Source: Globisporangium splendens (Eukaryota > Oomycota > Peronosporomycetes > Pythiales > Pythiaceae). Taken from it: a DNA stretch of 64,000 nt. The stretch covers positions 248,001 to 312,000 of the forward strand of contig VFIW01000044.1 in NCBI GenBank assembly GCA_006386115.1, in the 5' to 3' direction. The notes beneath the pieces were generated by a model that saw nothing but the letters and a program-made list of their open reading frames with translations, ran no database searches and was not told the DNA's origin. The number at the start of each line of letters is the position of its first letter. The first letter of the stretch is position 1. This document shows, one piece after another, positions 1 through 10,301 of this stretch. The position numbers were made by a program, and so were the translations under genes.

Positions 1-784
1 AGGCTCGAGTGGCGAAACCCGCGCCATTTTCGTTGAATTTTCCCCCGTCGACATGAAAAAGCTCTGACGAGATCAAAATGCACGATTGCGTCAATGGACC
101 GGCATTCTCGTCCACTTTACCGGCATTCTGCTTACCCCTTACCACTGTCATTTGCATGGCCAATCAGCGCATCGATTACGGACATTTTCAGCCAATCCTG
201 TCGTAGCAGTGTAACGCAGCGCAAAGTAGACCGCGTGTAAGAAAATTGCGCAGGCGACTGCTCGCTCAAACCTTCTCCATAGCACAGATCTACCATATTA
301 TACTTTCTATTATAGCATAATGCATCTGCATTTCAGCAATCCTAATTAGCTCAATACCAATTTGTATAGACACATCATTGTGTTTCTCGATGCTCAAAAA
401 GTCGTGGCGCTCTGCTTTTGAGTGCACATAACCGGAGCCGTTGTCGCAGTTTGTTGGATCCCATACTGATTCCAAGTCATTTCGCGAAAAGAACTGCGAG
501 AACGCGCTCATCCACCTGCGGAAAAACAGCGAAAAGGACAGCTGCCGATTGACACGCATACAGCGCAGGTCTCGCAGACACCCACGCCCAATTACTCGAA
601 TTTCCCCTTTCTTCCCGCGCTGCGGTCTCATCTCGCTTCTCTCTCCACTCGACACACGAATCGCGTTGAGACGTGGGACCCGCCAGTGACCGACTTGCTA
701 ATAACTCGACCGGTCACGCACGCTCGCATTGTTAATCCTCTCCCTCTCTCCCTATCTATCTATCTGTTGGTGCCGTCGCGTTGA
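1..784. other. Intergenic, left edge of window
   Basis: I see no gene here; the small ORFs lack family motifs. The last 50 bases before the first bZIP gene are pyrimidine-rich, with a short CTAT run at about 755-772, which fits a 5' leader or core promoter. No clear GCTCATT-type initiator was found. Confidence 0.5.
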
Positions 785-2836
785 ATGGCGGTAGAGACGG
801 CGAGCGACAAGTGCTGCGGTGGGTCGAAGTGCGCGAATGCAGCGAATCGCGCGTGTGCAGGGGGCGGCGGCGGTGGCGGTAATGGAGGTACTGGATGCAG
901 ACGTCGCGGCACTGGCGCGGGGGGCGGCGAGTTCAGTGCGATCGACGAGAGTCTGGCATTCCTGGACGACTGGGCGACCGACGAGCCCGAGCAGCTCGTG
1001 TTCCGCACAGACGCAGACGACAGCATGACGGCGATGTGGAACATGGACTCGATCGACGTCGCGTCCACGTTTGCCGGTGAGCCCGATCCTTCCATCGCGA
1101 TGCATGCGCGTCATAGCAGCAGCACTTCCAATATGAGCGGCCATACGATGAGTACGAGCGACGCGTCGTTGATGGCGCAGCTGAGCTGGTGGGGAGGAGA
1201 GCATCAGAGCGCAGCGGTGGTCGTCGTAGGCGAAGACGACAGCAAGCGGCTGAAACAAGAAGAGCTGCCGCACCCAAGCATGTCGCCTCTCGCAGTGCCC
1301 GTCAAGCAGGCAGTGGCAACGACCATGGCTGCAAATGCTGCTGCTGGCATCGCGAGCACAGACAAAGAGGTGACAGACGCGCTGCTGGCCGTGTTTGCGC
1401 CGCACAGGATCGTGTTGGACGAGTCGCAGACCGACTCCGGGTCCGACTCCGGCCATTTGAACCAGTTCTCACCGTCGGGACCGTCATTATCATCGCGAAC
1501 CCAGAGAGTGGTTCGAAGTCGCAGTACAAGCAGCAGCAGGAGTGCGGCTGCCAACGCGGCAAGTAATCGAGAGAACAGTCTGCCGCCAATCGCGCCGTCC
1601 ACTAATACAGGGAAAGCCAAAGCAGCATCGCGTACTGGGAAACAACAACAGCAGGACGTGGCGTGGGATGAAAAGGACCTCACCCCCTTGGAGATCCGAC
1701 GCAAACGCAACCGCGAGTCGATGCAGCGCGCGCGAAGAAAGCAGCGCGACGACGTCGAGGAGATGAAGGAGACGCTGCAGGAGCTCGAGGCTTTGTACCA
1801 GAAACTGAGCGATGAGGCCCAGGAGCGCCGCAAAAACGCAGTGAAGACACCGCAGAGCCGCGAGCGGCAGAAACTCGAGTCGGACTATTACGAGGTTGCC
1901 GATCTGTCGCACACGTTGAAAGAGGAGAAGTTCATGCTCGAGCAGATGCTGACGGAGAAGCAGAAGACGCACCGCCGCATGCAGCAGGTGATGGTGGATC
2001 GCGTGCAGGAGCTGGAGCTGCCGTGTCCGACGACGACGACGCCCGAGACTTTGTTTTCCGACTTTGACTTCACGCCAGTGACCGAAGAAAGCGCGAACGA
2101 GCTGATCCGCCGCTGTTACCAGCAGATCCTGCAGTTCCAGGACGCCGCGACGCCGTTGACGCCACCTCGAGGCATGGCCAAGGACGATTTGAAGCCCAAG
2201 ACGAAAGCTGAACGGTCGGCGGGGACGATGGTCGCGTCGACGCCGTTCCCGCCGACGGCCACGTTTGGCTGGAAGGTGTCATGCCACGTGACGCCGGACA
2301 AGGACTTCTTCGTGAGCTTCGCCAAGTACTTCAAGGGCATCTCGGCCGAGGATGCGATGATCGCGTCGTGGTCGCGGTTCAACGACCCAATGAAGAACCG
2401 CGCGCCGAACCGGCGATTGCTACGGTACGAGATCCTGCAGGAGATCAACGACTCGACGTACGTCGCGGGCGTCGACATCGAGCACCCGGTGAAGAAGGAC
2501 AAGCAGATGCGCAACATCTTTCTGCGGTTCCGCATGCAGACGGAGCAGGGCTTCGTGATCGGACGCGGGTCGATGAACCCCAAGTCGCCCGAAGTGCGAC
2601 GGCAGGCCGAGGAGCACTCGTCGTTCGAGTACGTGGACAACTACTCGTGGATCGAGTTCATCTCGCAGCGCGACCCGCGCACGGGCGAGGACGGCGCGCT
2701 CGTCAAGTTCAACGCGCGCACCGAATACAACACGCAGGAGGACACCCACCTGCGGCTCGTCAACTCGCTCTTCCTCACGCTCAAGTGGGAGCAAGCCATC
2801 ATCCCGAACGCCCCCAACCTCTTCCTCGCCTCCTAG
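785..2836 (+). CDS. bZIP transcription factor 1, with conserved C-terminal domain
   Basis: This is an intronless 683-residue protein, probably a nuclear sequence-specific transcription factor. Residues about 1-300 are low complexity (Gly-, Ser- and acid-rich). The basic region at about 305-322 reads RRKRNRESMQRARRKQR; it keeps the DNA-contacting Asn and Arg of the bZIP signature (N-x7-R) but has Ser/Met where most families have Ala-Ala. A leucine-rich coiled coil follows to about residue 400. The C-terminal part (about 490-683) contains NIFLRFRMQT and a terminal LKWEQ motif, both recurring in the three other bZIP genes of the window, so they form a family-specific domain. It looks alpha/beta and START-like in style, but I do not assign it to a named fold. 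The start is the first ATG of the frame and follows a pyrimidine-rich leader. Bases are GC-rich as in other host genes here. Family assignment is strong; target genes are unknown. Confidence 0.9.
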   Translation: MAVETASDKCCGGSKCANAANRACAGGGGGGGNGGTGCRRRGTGAGGGEFSAIDESLAFLDDWATDEPEQLVFRTDADDSMTAMWNMDSIDVASTFAGEPDPSIAMHARHSSSTSNMSGHTMSTSDASLMAQLSWWGGEHQSAAVVVVGEDDSKRLKQEELPHPSMSPLAVPVKQAVATTMAANAAAGIASTDKEVTDALLAVFAPHRIVLDESQTDSGSDSGHLNQFSPSGPSLSSRTQRVVRSRSTSSSRSAAANAASNRENSLPPIAPSTNTGKAKAASRTGKQQQQDVAWDEKDLTPLEIRRKRNRESMQRARRKQRDDVEEMKETLQELEALYQKLSDEAQERRKNAVKTPQSRERQKLESDYYEVADLSHTLKEEKFMLEQMLTEKQKTHRRMQQVMVDRVQELELPCPTTTTPETLFSDFDFTPVTEESANELIRRCYQQILQFQDAATPLTPPRGMAKDDLKPKTKAERSAGTMVASTPFPPTATFGWKVSCHVTPDKDFFVSFAKYFKGISAEDAMIASWSRFNDPMKNRAPNRRLLRYEILQEINDSTYVAGVDIEHPVKKDKQMRNIFLRFRMQTEQGFVIGRGSMNPKSPEVRRQAEEHSSFEYVDNYSWIEFISQRDPRTGEDGALVKFNARTEYNTQEDTHLRLVNSLFLTLKWEQAIIPNAPNLFLAS

Positions 2837-4343
2837 TGGGGGAATAGGAGAAGCAAAAGCCAGGCTGTTGCTGGGACTTGATGGGGTCCCTTGTAAGTGA
2901 GCCGCTCATGCTTTGCGCTGGTTGGCTGAGCATTGCGCCTAGGAGGAGCTGGTGCGTGCGTAAACTGCTCTGGGGTGTGAACGAGCAGCTCCTGAACGCA
3001 TTTCCCCTGCAGCAGACCGCAGTGGAAGACGAAAGTATAGTAAGAGTATATACAACTTGTGTTCGTAAATGCAAATCCGCAGTTGCTTCTGAGAACGAAT
3101 AACGTGTGTAGGTAATGAATGCGTCCATGCGTATGGGGCTGACGGCAGCCATTTGCTGTCCGAATAATGAGTGGACGAACAACACGAGGGGGACACACTC
3201 GCGATTGTATTACCAGCCCAGTCCAGATCGCGATGTGTGGTCGACAGGCTCAAGTGATCACTGTGGCTTCTTGCCTTTGTTCGTGTGTATTGGAAGCAAA
3301 AAAGGTGGGCTGGCTTTGTACGTCGTGCAGAGGGACATGGTTGATTCGAGCTTTTGCATGGAGTGCACCGCTTGGCAGAGCATTTGTCAATAGTGAGTAT
3401 GAATGTGAAAAGAGTTGATTTGCATATTCTCAGTTGCAGCAAGGCACCCAGAAACCGTAGCAACAACAAAAAAGAGAGAGTAATAGACAAGACGGTTGAC
3501 GGAACCAATTCTCAATACAAGGTGCATTAACACCATCCTGCCAATATCTCCCATCAGGATAATCAGATTGTCACCGTGTTTTCGAAACACTGTTTTGGTG
3601 GACAGCATGGGGACTGACATAAGATACAGTCTTCCATCGTTCTACAGCGATCTGCAATCTCAGTATACCCTCTTTACAGTGATAATGGATAACGACTAGC
3701 ACTTTGCAAAGGTGTTTGAGGCAAGATTTGCACGACTTGATTGAAGGTGTGCAAAAGGTTTACCATTTAATGGTCGGAGCTTCATGTTCCGTCGCACTAG
3801 TTGCGACAGCAGTTATTCGAATGGAGCATTCAATTGTGGGATCCACGCAATGCTGTTCGCACTCACACTCGGGCTCGGTACACAATCCGAAATGCCTGTA
3901 TCAGTTGATGCCTTCATCGGTGTGCTATCCTTCCGAATATTATATATGTGCCCATCATTTTTACCCGCACAAAACGATGGAAGACTGCCCATCCCTCTTT
4001 TTTGACTGATGCGCCATACCACGAAGACGACTCTGCGATACGCGAGGCTGTGTGCATCAATATCGCACAGATATCATTTATCAAAGGAACTCAGACACAG
4101 ACAATCTATCAGTACTCGTACATCAGGGAACAGCAATTACCACAGCATAGAAAGGCAGACAGGTTTTCAGGTCTCGACTTCGCGAACAACGAGAGAGAGA
4201 AAGAGAAAGAGGAGATTACGCTTTTCCGCATCAAGCATTTGCTCAATCTCGCTTTTACCGTCGGCCGTCGCAGTCAACTACTGATACGTGTGCGCTTTGT
4301 TAAGACGTGCTCAAATTCGATATCAGAAGCGTACTGTAGCGAG
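2837..4343. other. Intergenic between bZIP genes 1 and 2
   Basis: AT-richer spacer with no supported gene. The frame of bZIP gene 2 stays open upstream to 3948, but that part has no bZIP-like sequence and a different composition. A GA-rich run lies at about 4190-4215. Confidence 0.5.
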
Positions 4344-5612
4344 ATGGACGTGTCGCTGCAAAGCACCACGCGGGACGCGACTTCTGCTTCCCACCATGGA
4401 GTCGTACCAGCAGCGCAGGCGAGTGCGTGCTCGTCGTCGCCATCTCCGACGAAACTGTCAGCGATCGAGCTGCGCCGCAAGCGCAACCGCGAGTCGATGC
4501 AGCGCGCACGCGTGCGTGAGCGTGCCGAGATCGACAAGATGCGCTGCGAGCTCCGGGTGCTCGAGAAGCAGCAGTGTCGGCTCGCGGCTGCCGTAGCCAA
4601 TTATGGACAATTTGATGGTTCGAATTATGGTTCAAACCCGCAGCACGCGATGGTGCTGGCTCAGTATTACGCGCTCTCGAAAGAATCCAAACACATCAAG
4701 CGCGAGAATTTCCTGTTGCAACAGACCCTCGAGCGCCGCCGCAAGTCCTACGAGCGCGTCGAGCGCATCCTGGCCGACTACCATCTCGAGAAGACCGACG
4801 TCGACCGGGACGATGGCGACGGCGACGACGCCATGGTCACGAACTTAGCCTCGACGTTCTTGACGTCTGCCTCCGCTTCCTCTGTGTTTGGTTTCGAGCC
4901 GATCACGGAAGACCAGGCGTTCGCACTGATCACACAGTGCTCAGCGTCGGTGCGACGGCTCGAGAGAGCACAGCAGAAACAAGCAGCAGCGCCTCATAAC
5001 TCCATGGACTTGGAGACGCGGTGCTTCGGATGGCGCGTGCAACGCAAGGTCATTGGCGGCAGCAACCTCCAGTTCCTGTTCACCAAGACATACCCGAACC
5101 TGGACCCGGCGCTCGTGGCGTGCAAGGCGTGGGACATCTACAAGACCAGCGACCAGAACAGCATGAGGTCCATCCGCGTGCTGCGCTTCGAGACGCTCCA
5201 GGTTGTGAACGAGAACACGCACGTCGTAGCGCGCGAGATCCTGCATCCACTGCACAAGCGCGTGGTGATGCGCACGATCTTTCTGCGGTTCCGCATGCAG
5301 ACCGACGCGGGCTTTGTCGTCGGGCGTTCGTGCATGAATCCACACCCGGGGTCGCCGCAGCGTCCAAGCGAGATGGACGAGAGCATGGGTCCCATGTCGT
5401 CGGGTATCCGGTACGCAGACATCACGACGTGGCTCGAAGTGAATTACGTGAACCCAGACGACAAGACTCAGGTCGGATGCGAAGTCAAGCTTGGCGGCTT
5501 CGTGGACTACAGGACGACCGACGACCTCAACAACCGGTTCATGAACGTGCTCTTCTCGATCCTGCGGTTCGAGAACCGCGTGCTCGAGCCGCTCGTGTCG
5601 CTTTTGGATTAA
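4344..5612 (+). CDS. bZIP transcription factor 2, paralogue of gene 1
   Basis: Intronless, 422 residues from the ATG at 4344. I chose this start because similarity to the neighbouring paralogues and coding-like composition begin there, although the frame is open to 3948. The basic region at residues 44-60 (RRKRNRESMQRARVRER) is almost identical to that of gene 1, followed by a coiled coil to about residue 150. The C-terminal domain keeps FGWRV, TIFLRFRMQT, and ILRFENR near the end. It lies head-to-tail with gene 1, 1.5 kb downstream, consistent with tandem duplication. The expected role is a nuclear homo- or heterodimeric DNA-binding regulator. The family is certain; function beyond that is inference. 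Confidence 0.88.
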   Translation: MDVSLQSTTRDATSASHHGVVPAAQASACSSSPSPTKLSAIELRRKRNRESMQRARVRERAEIDKMRCELRVLEKQQCRLAAAVANYGQFDGSNYGSNPQHAMVLAQYYALSKESKHIKRENFLLQQTLERRRKSYERVERILADYHLEKTDVDRDDGDGDDAMVTNLASTFLTSASASSVFGFEPITEDQAFALITQCSASVRRLERAQQKQAAAPHNSMDLETRCFGWRVQRKVIGGSNLQFLFTKTYPNLDPALVACKAWDIYKTSDQNSMRSIRVLRFETLQVVNENTHVVAREILHPLHKRVVMRTIFLRFRMQTDAGFVVGRSCMNPHPGSPQRPSEMDESMGPMSSGIRYADITTWLEVNYVNPDDKTQVGCEVKLGGFVDYRTTDDLNNRFMNVLFSILRFENRVLEPLVSLLD

Positions 5613-6249
5613 GAGTCGATGAGGAAGGCAGTCATGAGTTGAGAGACCAAGCAGCATGTTGGAAGCTGTTTTGACGTGTTCGAAGGCTATCCTGACTTGT
5701 GTAGGCTCTGTTAGGGAAAAAAGCGCTTGTGCAATTTTCTTGTGATGTTGAATTATTTGCTTTCTAGCCAATGAAGATGGTTTCCATCTACAAATTCAAA
5801 GAAACGAAGGAACTATTTTCACATTGGCTAGAAGACAGGATTCTTTCAGAAGCATTTAACAATTGCGAGCGAGGTCCAAATAGAAATCCAGCTGCAGTTT
5901 TGCCTGGTTGCAAGCAGCCAAAAGAAAACACCTCCTGGAGGTATTTTTCTGGAGAGCTATCTAGTTTTTTCGAGTTTTAGTGAGATATGTTGTGTTTGCG
6001 AAAAAGGAAGGAGGGAAAGAGAAACAAAGCAAAAATAGAACAATACACACAAAATAGAAAGTTTCTATTTCGTGTGCATTATTCTACTTTTGTGCATTTA
6101 ATGCGCAGGTAAACATGTATGCTACAGAGGTCAATTTGATTTGATTGAAGTATGCAGTACAATTGCCGAGTGTTTGCAGAATTGATTGGGTATGTCAAGA
6201 CATCTTGTGTTCTGGTGTTCAGCACAGGAATCATTGTCGAAGCCGTCCC
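5613..6249. other. Intergenic, up to the insertion site of element A
   Basis: AT-rich spacer with no credible gene. The five bases at 6245-6249 (gtccc) match the five after the right LTR at 22347-22351 (gtcct) at four positions, so they are probably the target-site duplication of element A. Confidence 0.55.
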
Positions 6250-6643
6250 TGTAACGGGGTAGCCCGTTGTACGGCGTACACGTGCGTTGAGGAAGCGCAG
6301 GTGAGAGGAAGGGCACAGCGGTAACGCTGTGTCCAAAAGAAGGAAGGGAGCTTTGCGTGATAACGTGCAAAAAGAGAAGTGAATTGAAATCTGAAGGTTT
6401 GAAATGCAAATCGGATGGGTTGTTCCTACGGCGTCTTCGATTGGTAGATAGTCGGGTGTCCAATCCGACTATCATCCAATGAGATTAAACTTTAATAGAA
6501 TGTTCTTATTGACTAAAAATGCAACTGGCTACATAGAGTGTTGATGGGTTAACGAGTGGGTTTGTAGAGAGTGGTAGAACCTGTGTGGGTATGACCCACA
6601 CTCTCTGGACCCAAGAACCCATGTAATGGTAAGCCCCATTACA
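6250..6643 (-). repeat. Element A LTR (3' LTR in element orientation)
   Basis: 394 bp, plus-strand ends TGTAAC and CCATTACA. The last 22 bases form an inverted repeat, TGTAATGG, six bases, CCATTACA. Directly inside (6644-6654, read on minus) lies a G-rich stretch ending GGGGGATGC, a fair polypurine-tract candidate for plus-strand priming. Confidence 0.9.
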
Positions 6644-6779
6644 GCATCCCCCGTAAAACGATTGGTCACGTAGAAACGCGTACGCGACTAATCCCTCTGG
6701 ACTCTGCTGTGTTCTTTCGTGTTCTTTCGTGTTCTTCCGTGTTCGGAAGAACTGAGCGCATGAGAGAACGCTCTGCGGG

Positions 6780-8399
6780 ATGGTTTGTCGAGGTGCTGCG
6801 CGCCTCAGCAGTAAAGAATTGTCCAAGCGCCGCAACTTGTACGAGGTGAGCCTCGTACAGATGTCTTCGATCAACAGCGACGCTGTCGATTACGACTCAA
6901 GTTGTGAGGAGGGAACTCCGTACAATTCTCCTTTGAAACTCACCACGACGGCTGTCGAGCGTGATGATCAGGCGGAAGAAGCAAAGCCTTCTTTCGGAGC
7001 GAAGCGTTCATTGCCCGCGGCTCTGTTGAATGAGCCTGCGCGGAAAAAGCATCGTGAGGAGGAAGCTCCTCACGAAAAAGCGAGTGGAACCATCGCAGTG
7101 ATTGGCATTTCCGATGGTGAAGCATCGGATCGCACTGCGGTGGGGAAACTTGCGCAAGGAGGATTAGCATCAGCTGATCCTGACTTGGTGAATGCAGCGA
7201 GAGGTATTCTCCTCTCGCTGGACGTACCCAATGGCGAATTGGATACTGTTGACTCACTCGAGGGCTTGCTCCTCGATGTGGAATCCGAGACTGATGCGCA
7301 GGTTACTGCGTCATCGGGAAATAGCGTGTCGCCACCCTATCTTGCCTTTCCAGCGGAGGAGAAGGATCCGGTGATGGGTCCTTCTGATGGGATGGATTTC
7401 ACCCCTTCAAGCTGGAGCCATTTGTGGGCACCCAATTGGGTTCGTGCGCATCGTGGCACCAAGCATGGGGGAACTCACGCGCTGTACGATGTGAGTGCTG
7501 TCAAGGACGATGACTCTGTCCTTCGACAGAACTTCCATCCAAAGGCGCGTGAGGAATTTTACATCGATTTGTTCCATTCGATGCGGTACTTCGACGGTCG
7601 GTCGAAGTTAAAGAAGTCTCACAGCGCTGAGAAACAAGCGCTGTTTCTTTCACAAGCGTGGAATGCCTTCGCTGTGAATTTCAACGAAGACGCTGCGAAG
7701 TGCATCGCTCGATTGCGAGACAGTCGATAGAAATTCCTCCGGCACAATGCCTTTGGAAAGTTGTTGGCGGTCCACGAGGAATGCATGGATCTGGGTGTTC
7801 CATGTGGTGTCAAGACCACACCGAGGGGTTGCCACATCTGCACCAGCGATGATCCTCAGTTGACTGAGGAGCACCTTCGTGGTTACAACGGCGTGATGCT
7901 TCCTCGCGGATTGCAAGATCGAATCCGCGAGTTGTGGAAGCGAGAGTCGACCAGCATCGACTCTCTTATTGCTGCACCAAGCCGGGGGCATCGGCTTGGA
8001 GCATCGCGGCCGATTCCCAGGTATCTCAATCTGGCGGGTAGCCCAGCCAACGAACGCGGTAAACACGCTCCTTCTTCCCTCGCGACGATTGGTCGCGATG
8101 AGCAAGTATCTTCTCCACGATCCAGCGTTGGTTCCCCTCGGAGTCACGCAACGGAGGAGCTGGAGGAGGAAAGATCTGCTCGTGGCTCTGAGGTTCACCC
8201 TCAGAGCGATCTTCTTAAGCGACTGAAGTACGCCGAGCAAGAGAACGAGGTTCTCCGACTTCGGGCCGAGCTAAGCGAGATGATCGCGAAGCATGAACGG
8301 CTCGAGGCGGACCACAAGCTTATTCTTGGAATCCTTCGTGAGCATGGTCTCTTGAAGAGGAAGAGACCGGCGAGTCATCGTGGCGATGATACGCTTTGA
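6780..8399 (+). pseudogene. Extra antisense ORF of element A, one in-frame stop
   Basis: Opposite to gag-pol, this frame is open for 540 codons and broken only once, by TAG at 7728-7730. The start may be 6780 or the in-frame ATG at 6861. The N-terminal third is acidic and Ser-rich, with a basic nuclear-localisation-like patch (PARKKHREEE). Before the stop is a core reading EEFYIDLF, then a basic stretch, then QAWNAF. After the stop comes a Cys pair (CHIC), and the last 60 residues are a clear coiled coil (ENEVLRLRAEL, HERLEADHK) with a basic tail. The core resembles EFYKERFF and SWRTF in the corresponding ORF of element C at 13634-14659, so this is an inherited retroelement gene and not a chance frame. 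No known family is recognised. It would be transcribed inward from the 3' LTR region. Confidence 0.6.
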
Positions 8400-9537
8400 G
8401 TCGCCCGACGCAGAACGTCGGGTGTAGGCGCATAGTTGGAGGAAGCTCCAACGTATATGCGTCTCCAATCCTTTCAAGTGCCTTGAAAGGGCCAATGTAT
8501 CTTGGCAGCAACTTGTTGCTGTCACTGCTCACCACTCTGTTGGGTAGGTTAGCAGTCGATAACAAAAACAATGAATCCCTTTTAAATTCATTCGTGTTCT
8601 TGCGGCCACTCTTGCCCGCTTGTTCCTTCCGACTATCCACTGCATCAGCGATTGAATCGCGGACGAAGCGGATGACAGCTTGCCGCTGCGACACTGTTGT
8701 AGCGATGTCTTTGTCGGCGATCGCCGCATGAGCAGTTAACTGCTCATGTTGATGCGGGGTCTCCGAATGTTCTGAAGCAATAGCTGCTGCTTCGCGGACT
8801 CCTCCCCACTTAAAGGAGATGTCACCGGTGGAGGCGACATCCCACCGAGGATGGAGGGAAGACGTGGGTGCCTGAGGGCATTCACGTAGAACGTCGTGTG
8901 CCCAGTTGAGGCATGCACAGAGTTGTTGATTGCAAACTCTGCGAGGGGGAGGCATTCACTCCAGTGAGTGAATGAATGCGCACAGCTGTGCAGAATGTCC
9001 TCGAGCGTGCGATTTACACGCTCAGTCTGACCGTCTGTTTGCAGATGATCAGCTGTCGACATCTTGAGTTGGGTACCCAAGAGTCGGAACAACTCTTGCC
9101 AGAAGGCAGCTGTGAATCGTGGATCTCAGTCCGACACGATTTCTGTTGGCATTCCGTGTATTCTGAACACGGGATCGAGGAATATCTGTGCTGTCTGCTT
9201 TGCGGTGACGCTAGCAGGGACAGCACTGAGATGGACCATCTTGCTGAAGCGATCCACGATAACGAGGATCCCAGTCTTCCTGCTTGAGCCAGCAGGAAGA
9301 CCGAAGATGAAATCCATCGAGACTGACTTCCAACAGTCCGTTGGAACTGGCAGAGATCGCAGCGGTGCGTTGGTCACCGGTACTGGCTTTACGCGCTGGC
9401 ACACTTCGCACGCGCGTACGTATTTGCGGACCCACTTGTATTGGTGGGACCAACAGAAGTCGCGAGAAAGCGCGAGATACGTTTTCTCGCGTCCTAGATG
9501 GCCGCGGAAAGGCGCGTCGTGGTACTCAAAGAGCACA
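8320..9537 (-). pseudogene. Element A pol remnant: integrase
   Basis: Read from 9537 downward. The zinc-binding HHCC region (FEYHD, GHLGREK, CEVCQRVK) is followed by the DDE core (MDFIFGLP, EIVSD, DGQTERVNRTLED) and the C-terminal part (LLPRYIGPFKALERIGDAYTLELP, given as its ends; MRLHPTFCVGRLK). It is broken by an in-frame TGA at 9128-9126, exactly where the sister integrase has Arg in VSDRD, and by a frameshift at about 8740-8955. The first half of pol is gone at the junction with the LTR at 9538. Unlike the C-type pol it ends soon after the GRLK motif, with no chromodomain visible. Its last 80 bases overlap the end of the antisense ORF. Not functional as it stands. Confidence 0.85.
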
Positions 9538-10145
9538 TGTAATGGGCTAAGGCTGCCATTACATGCAAGGTGGCTCTTTGCGTGTGTCACACACCACCTT
9601 GTGGAAATGCATTGCCGGTGCGAAGATATTGGGTGAAGCACATAAAAGTGATCCCCACATGCACAGGTGACGTCATCGTCTGACGTCAGAGCAATCTGTG
9701 TCTGAGCTGAGTGTTGGTCGCTCGCAATCATTGAGATTCGGCGTGATTACGCACAACAGTACTCAAGACATGTGAATGATGGTTCCTACTTGGGGAAACA
9801 ACACTGGTGACGAGACGAACGTGTCTCTACCACCTGAAGTGAGTGGCGTGAGCCATTCACTTTGCAGGGAATCTTCGCGGTACTTCAAGTTCAAGTTTCT
9901 CGAAGATCCCGTAGGTTCAACCTCAGTGTACCCAAGGTTTTATATATCAGATTCATAGGTTTTATTGTGCATGTTTAGGTTTTGTGCATAAAACCTCTAG
10001 GAGTCCTAGTGGTGTTTTATATGTAGTGTCAGGAACCATAAGCTCATTCCAATTCAGTTGCATTTTTGCCAAGTTCCTCTCAAGTCTTCCTCTCAAGCGC
10101 AAGCGTGCGTGCCGTGTTTGAGGCTGTCTCGGATAGCCTCTTACA
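9538..10145 (+). repeat. B-family 5' LTR (left copy)
   Basis: 608 bp, starting TGTAATGGGC and ending CTCTTACA; nearly identical to 19946-20555. It opens with the inverted repeat TGTAATGG, ten bases, CCATTACA (9538-9563). Two perfect CRE palindromes TGACGTCA lie at 9668-9675 and 9681-9688, 13 bp apart. An AT-rich TTTTATATAT stretch at about 9937-9950 could serve as a TATA-like element. The candidate primer-binding site starts with TGG at 10148, two bases after the LTR. Confidence 0.88.
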
Positions 10146-10147
10146 CC

Positions 10148-10252
10148 TGGTAGCACTTCGTAGTCCTTCCAACGACCAAGTCAAGACTCTGCATAGGCCG
10201 CTGAGAAAGCATGCGCAGATCGACCAAGTCAAGAGTCTGCATAGGCCGCTTG
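10148..10252 (+). promoter_or_regulatory. B1 leader: candidate primer-binding site and two direct repeats
   Basis: TGGTAGCACTTCGTAG at 10148-10163 lies where a tRNA primer site belongs, and its counterpart in element A (TGGCAGAACTTTGTGG on minus, 21950-21935) is recognisably similar. I could not match either to a specific tRNA. Two near-identical copies of GACCAAGTCAAG, then A or G, CTCTGCATAGGCCGCT follow at about 10178 and 10222. The same pair occurs in the right copy at about 19845-19920. Confidence 0.45.
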
Positions 10253-10301
10253 TGTAGCGTGCGCGGACATTCCTAGACCCCCTGTTCGATTGTGAGAAAT
10301 A

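Noticed and set aside
490..683. Naming the C-terminal domain of the bZIP proteins (protein coordinates of gene 1) a START domain
   Set aside because: The style is compatible but no START signature residues could be confirmed by eye, so it is left unnamed.
752..1972. Long antisense and off-frame ORFs over bZIP gene 1
   Set aside because: Shadows of a GC-rich coding region; repetitive composition and no family signature.
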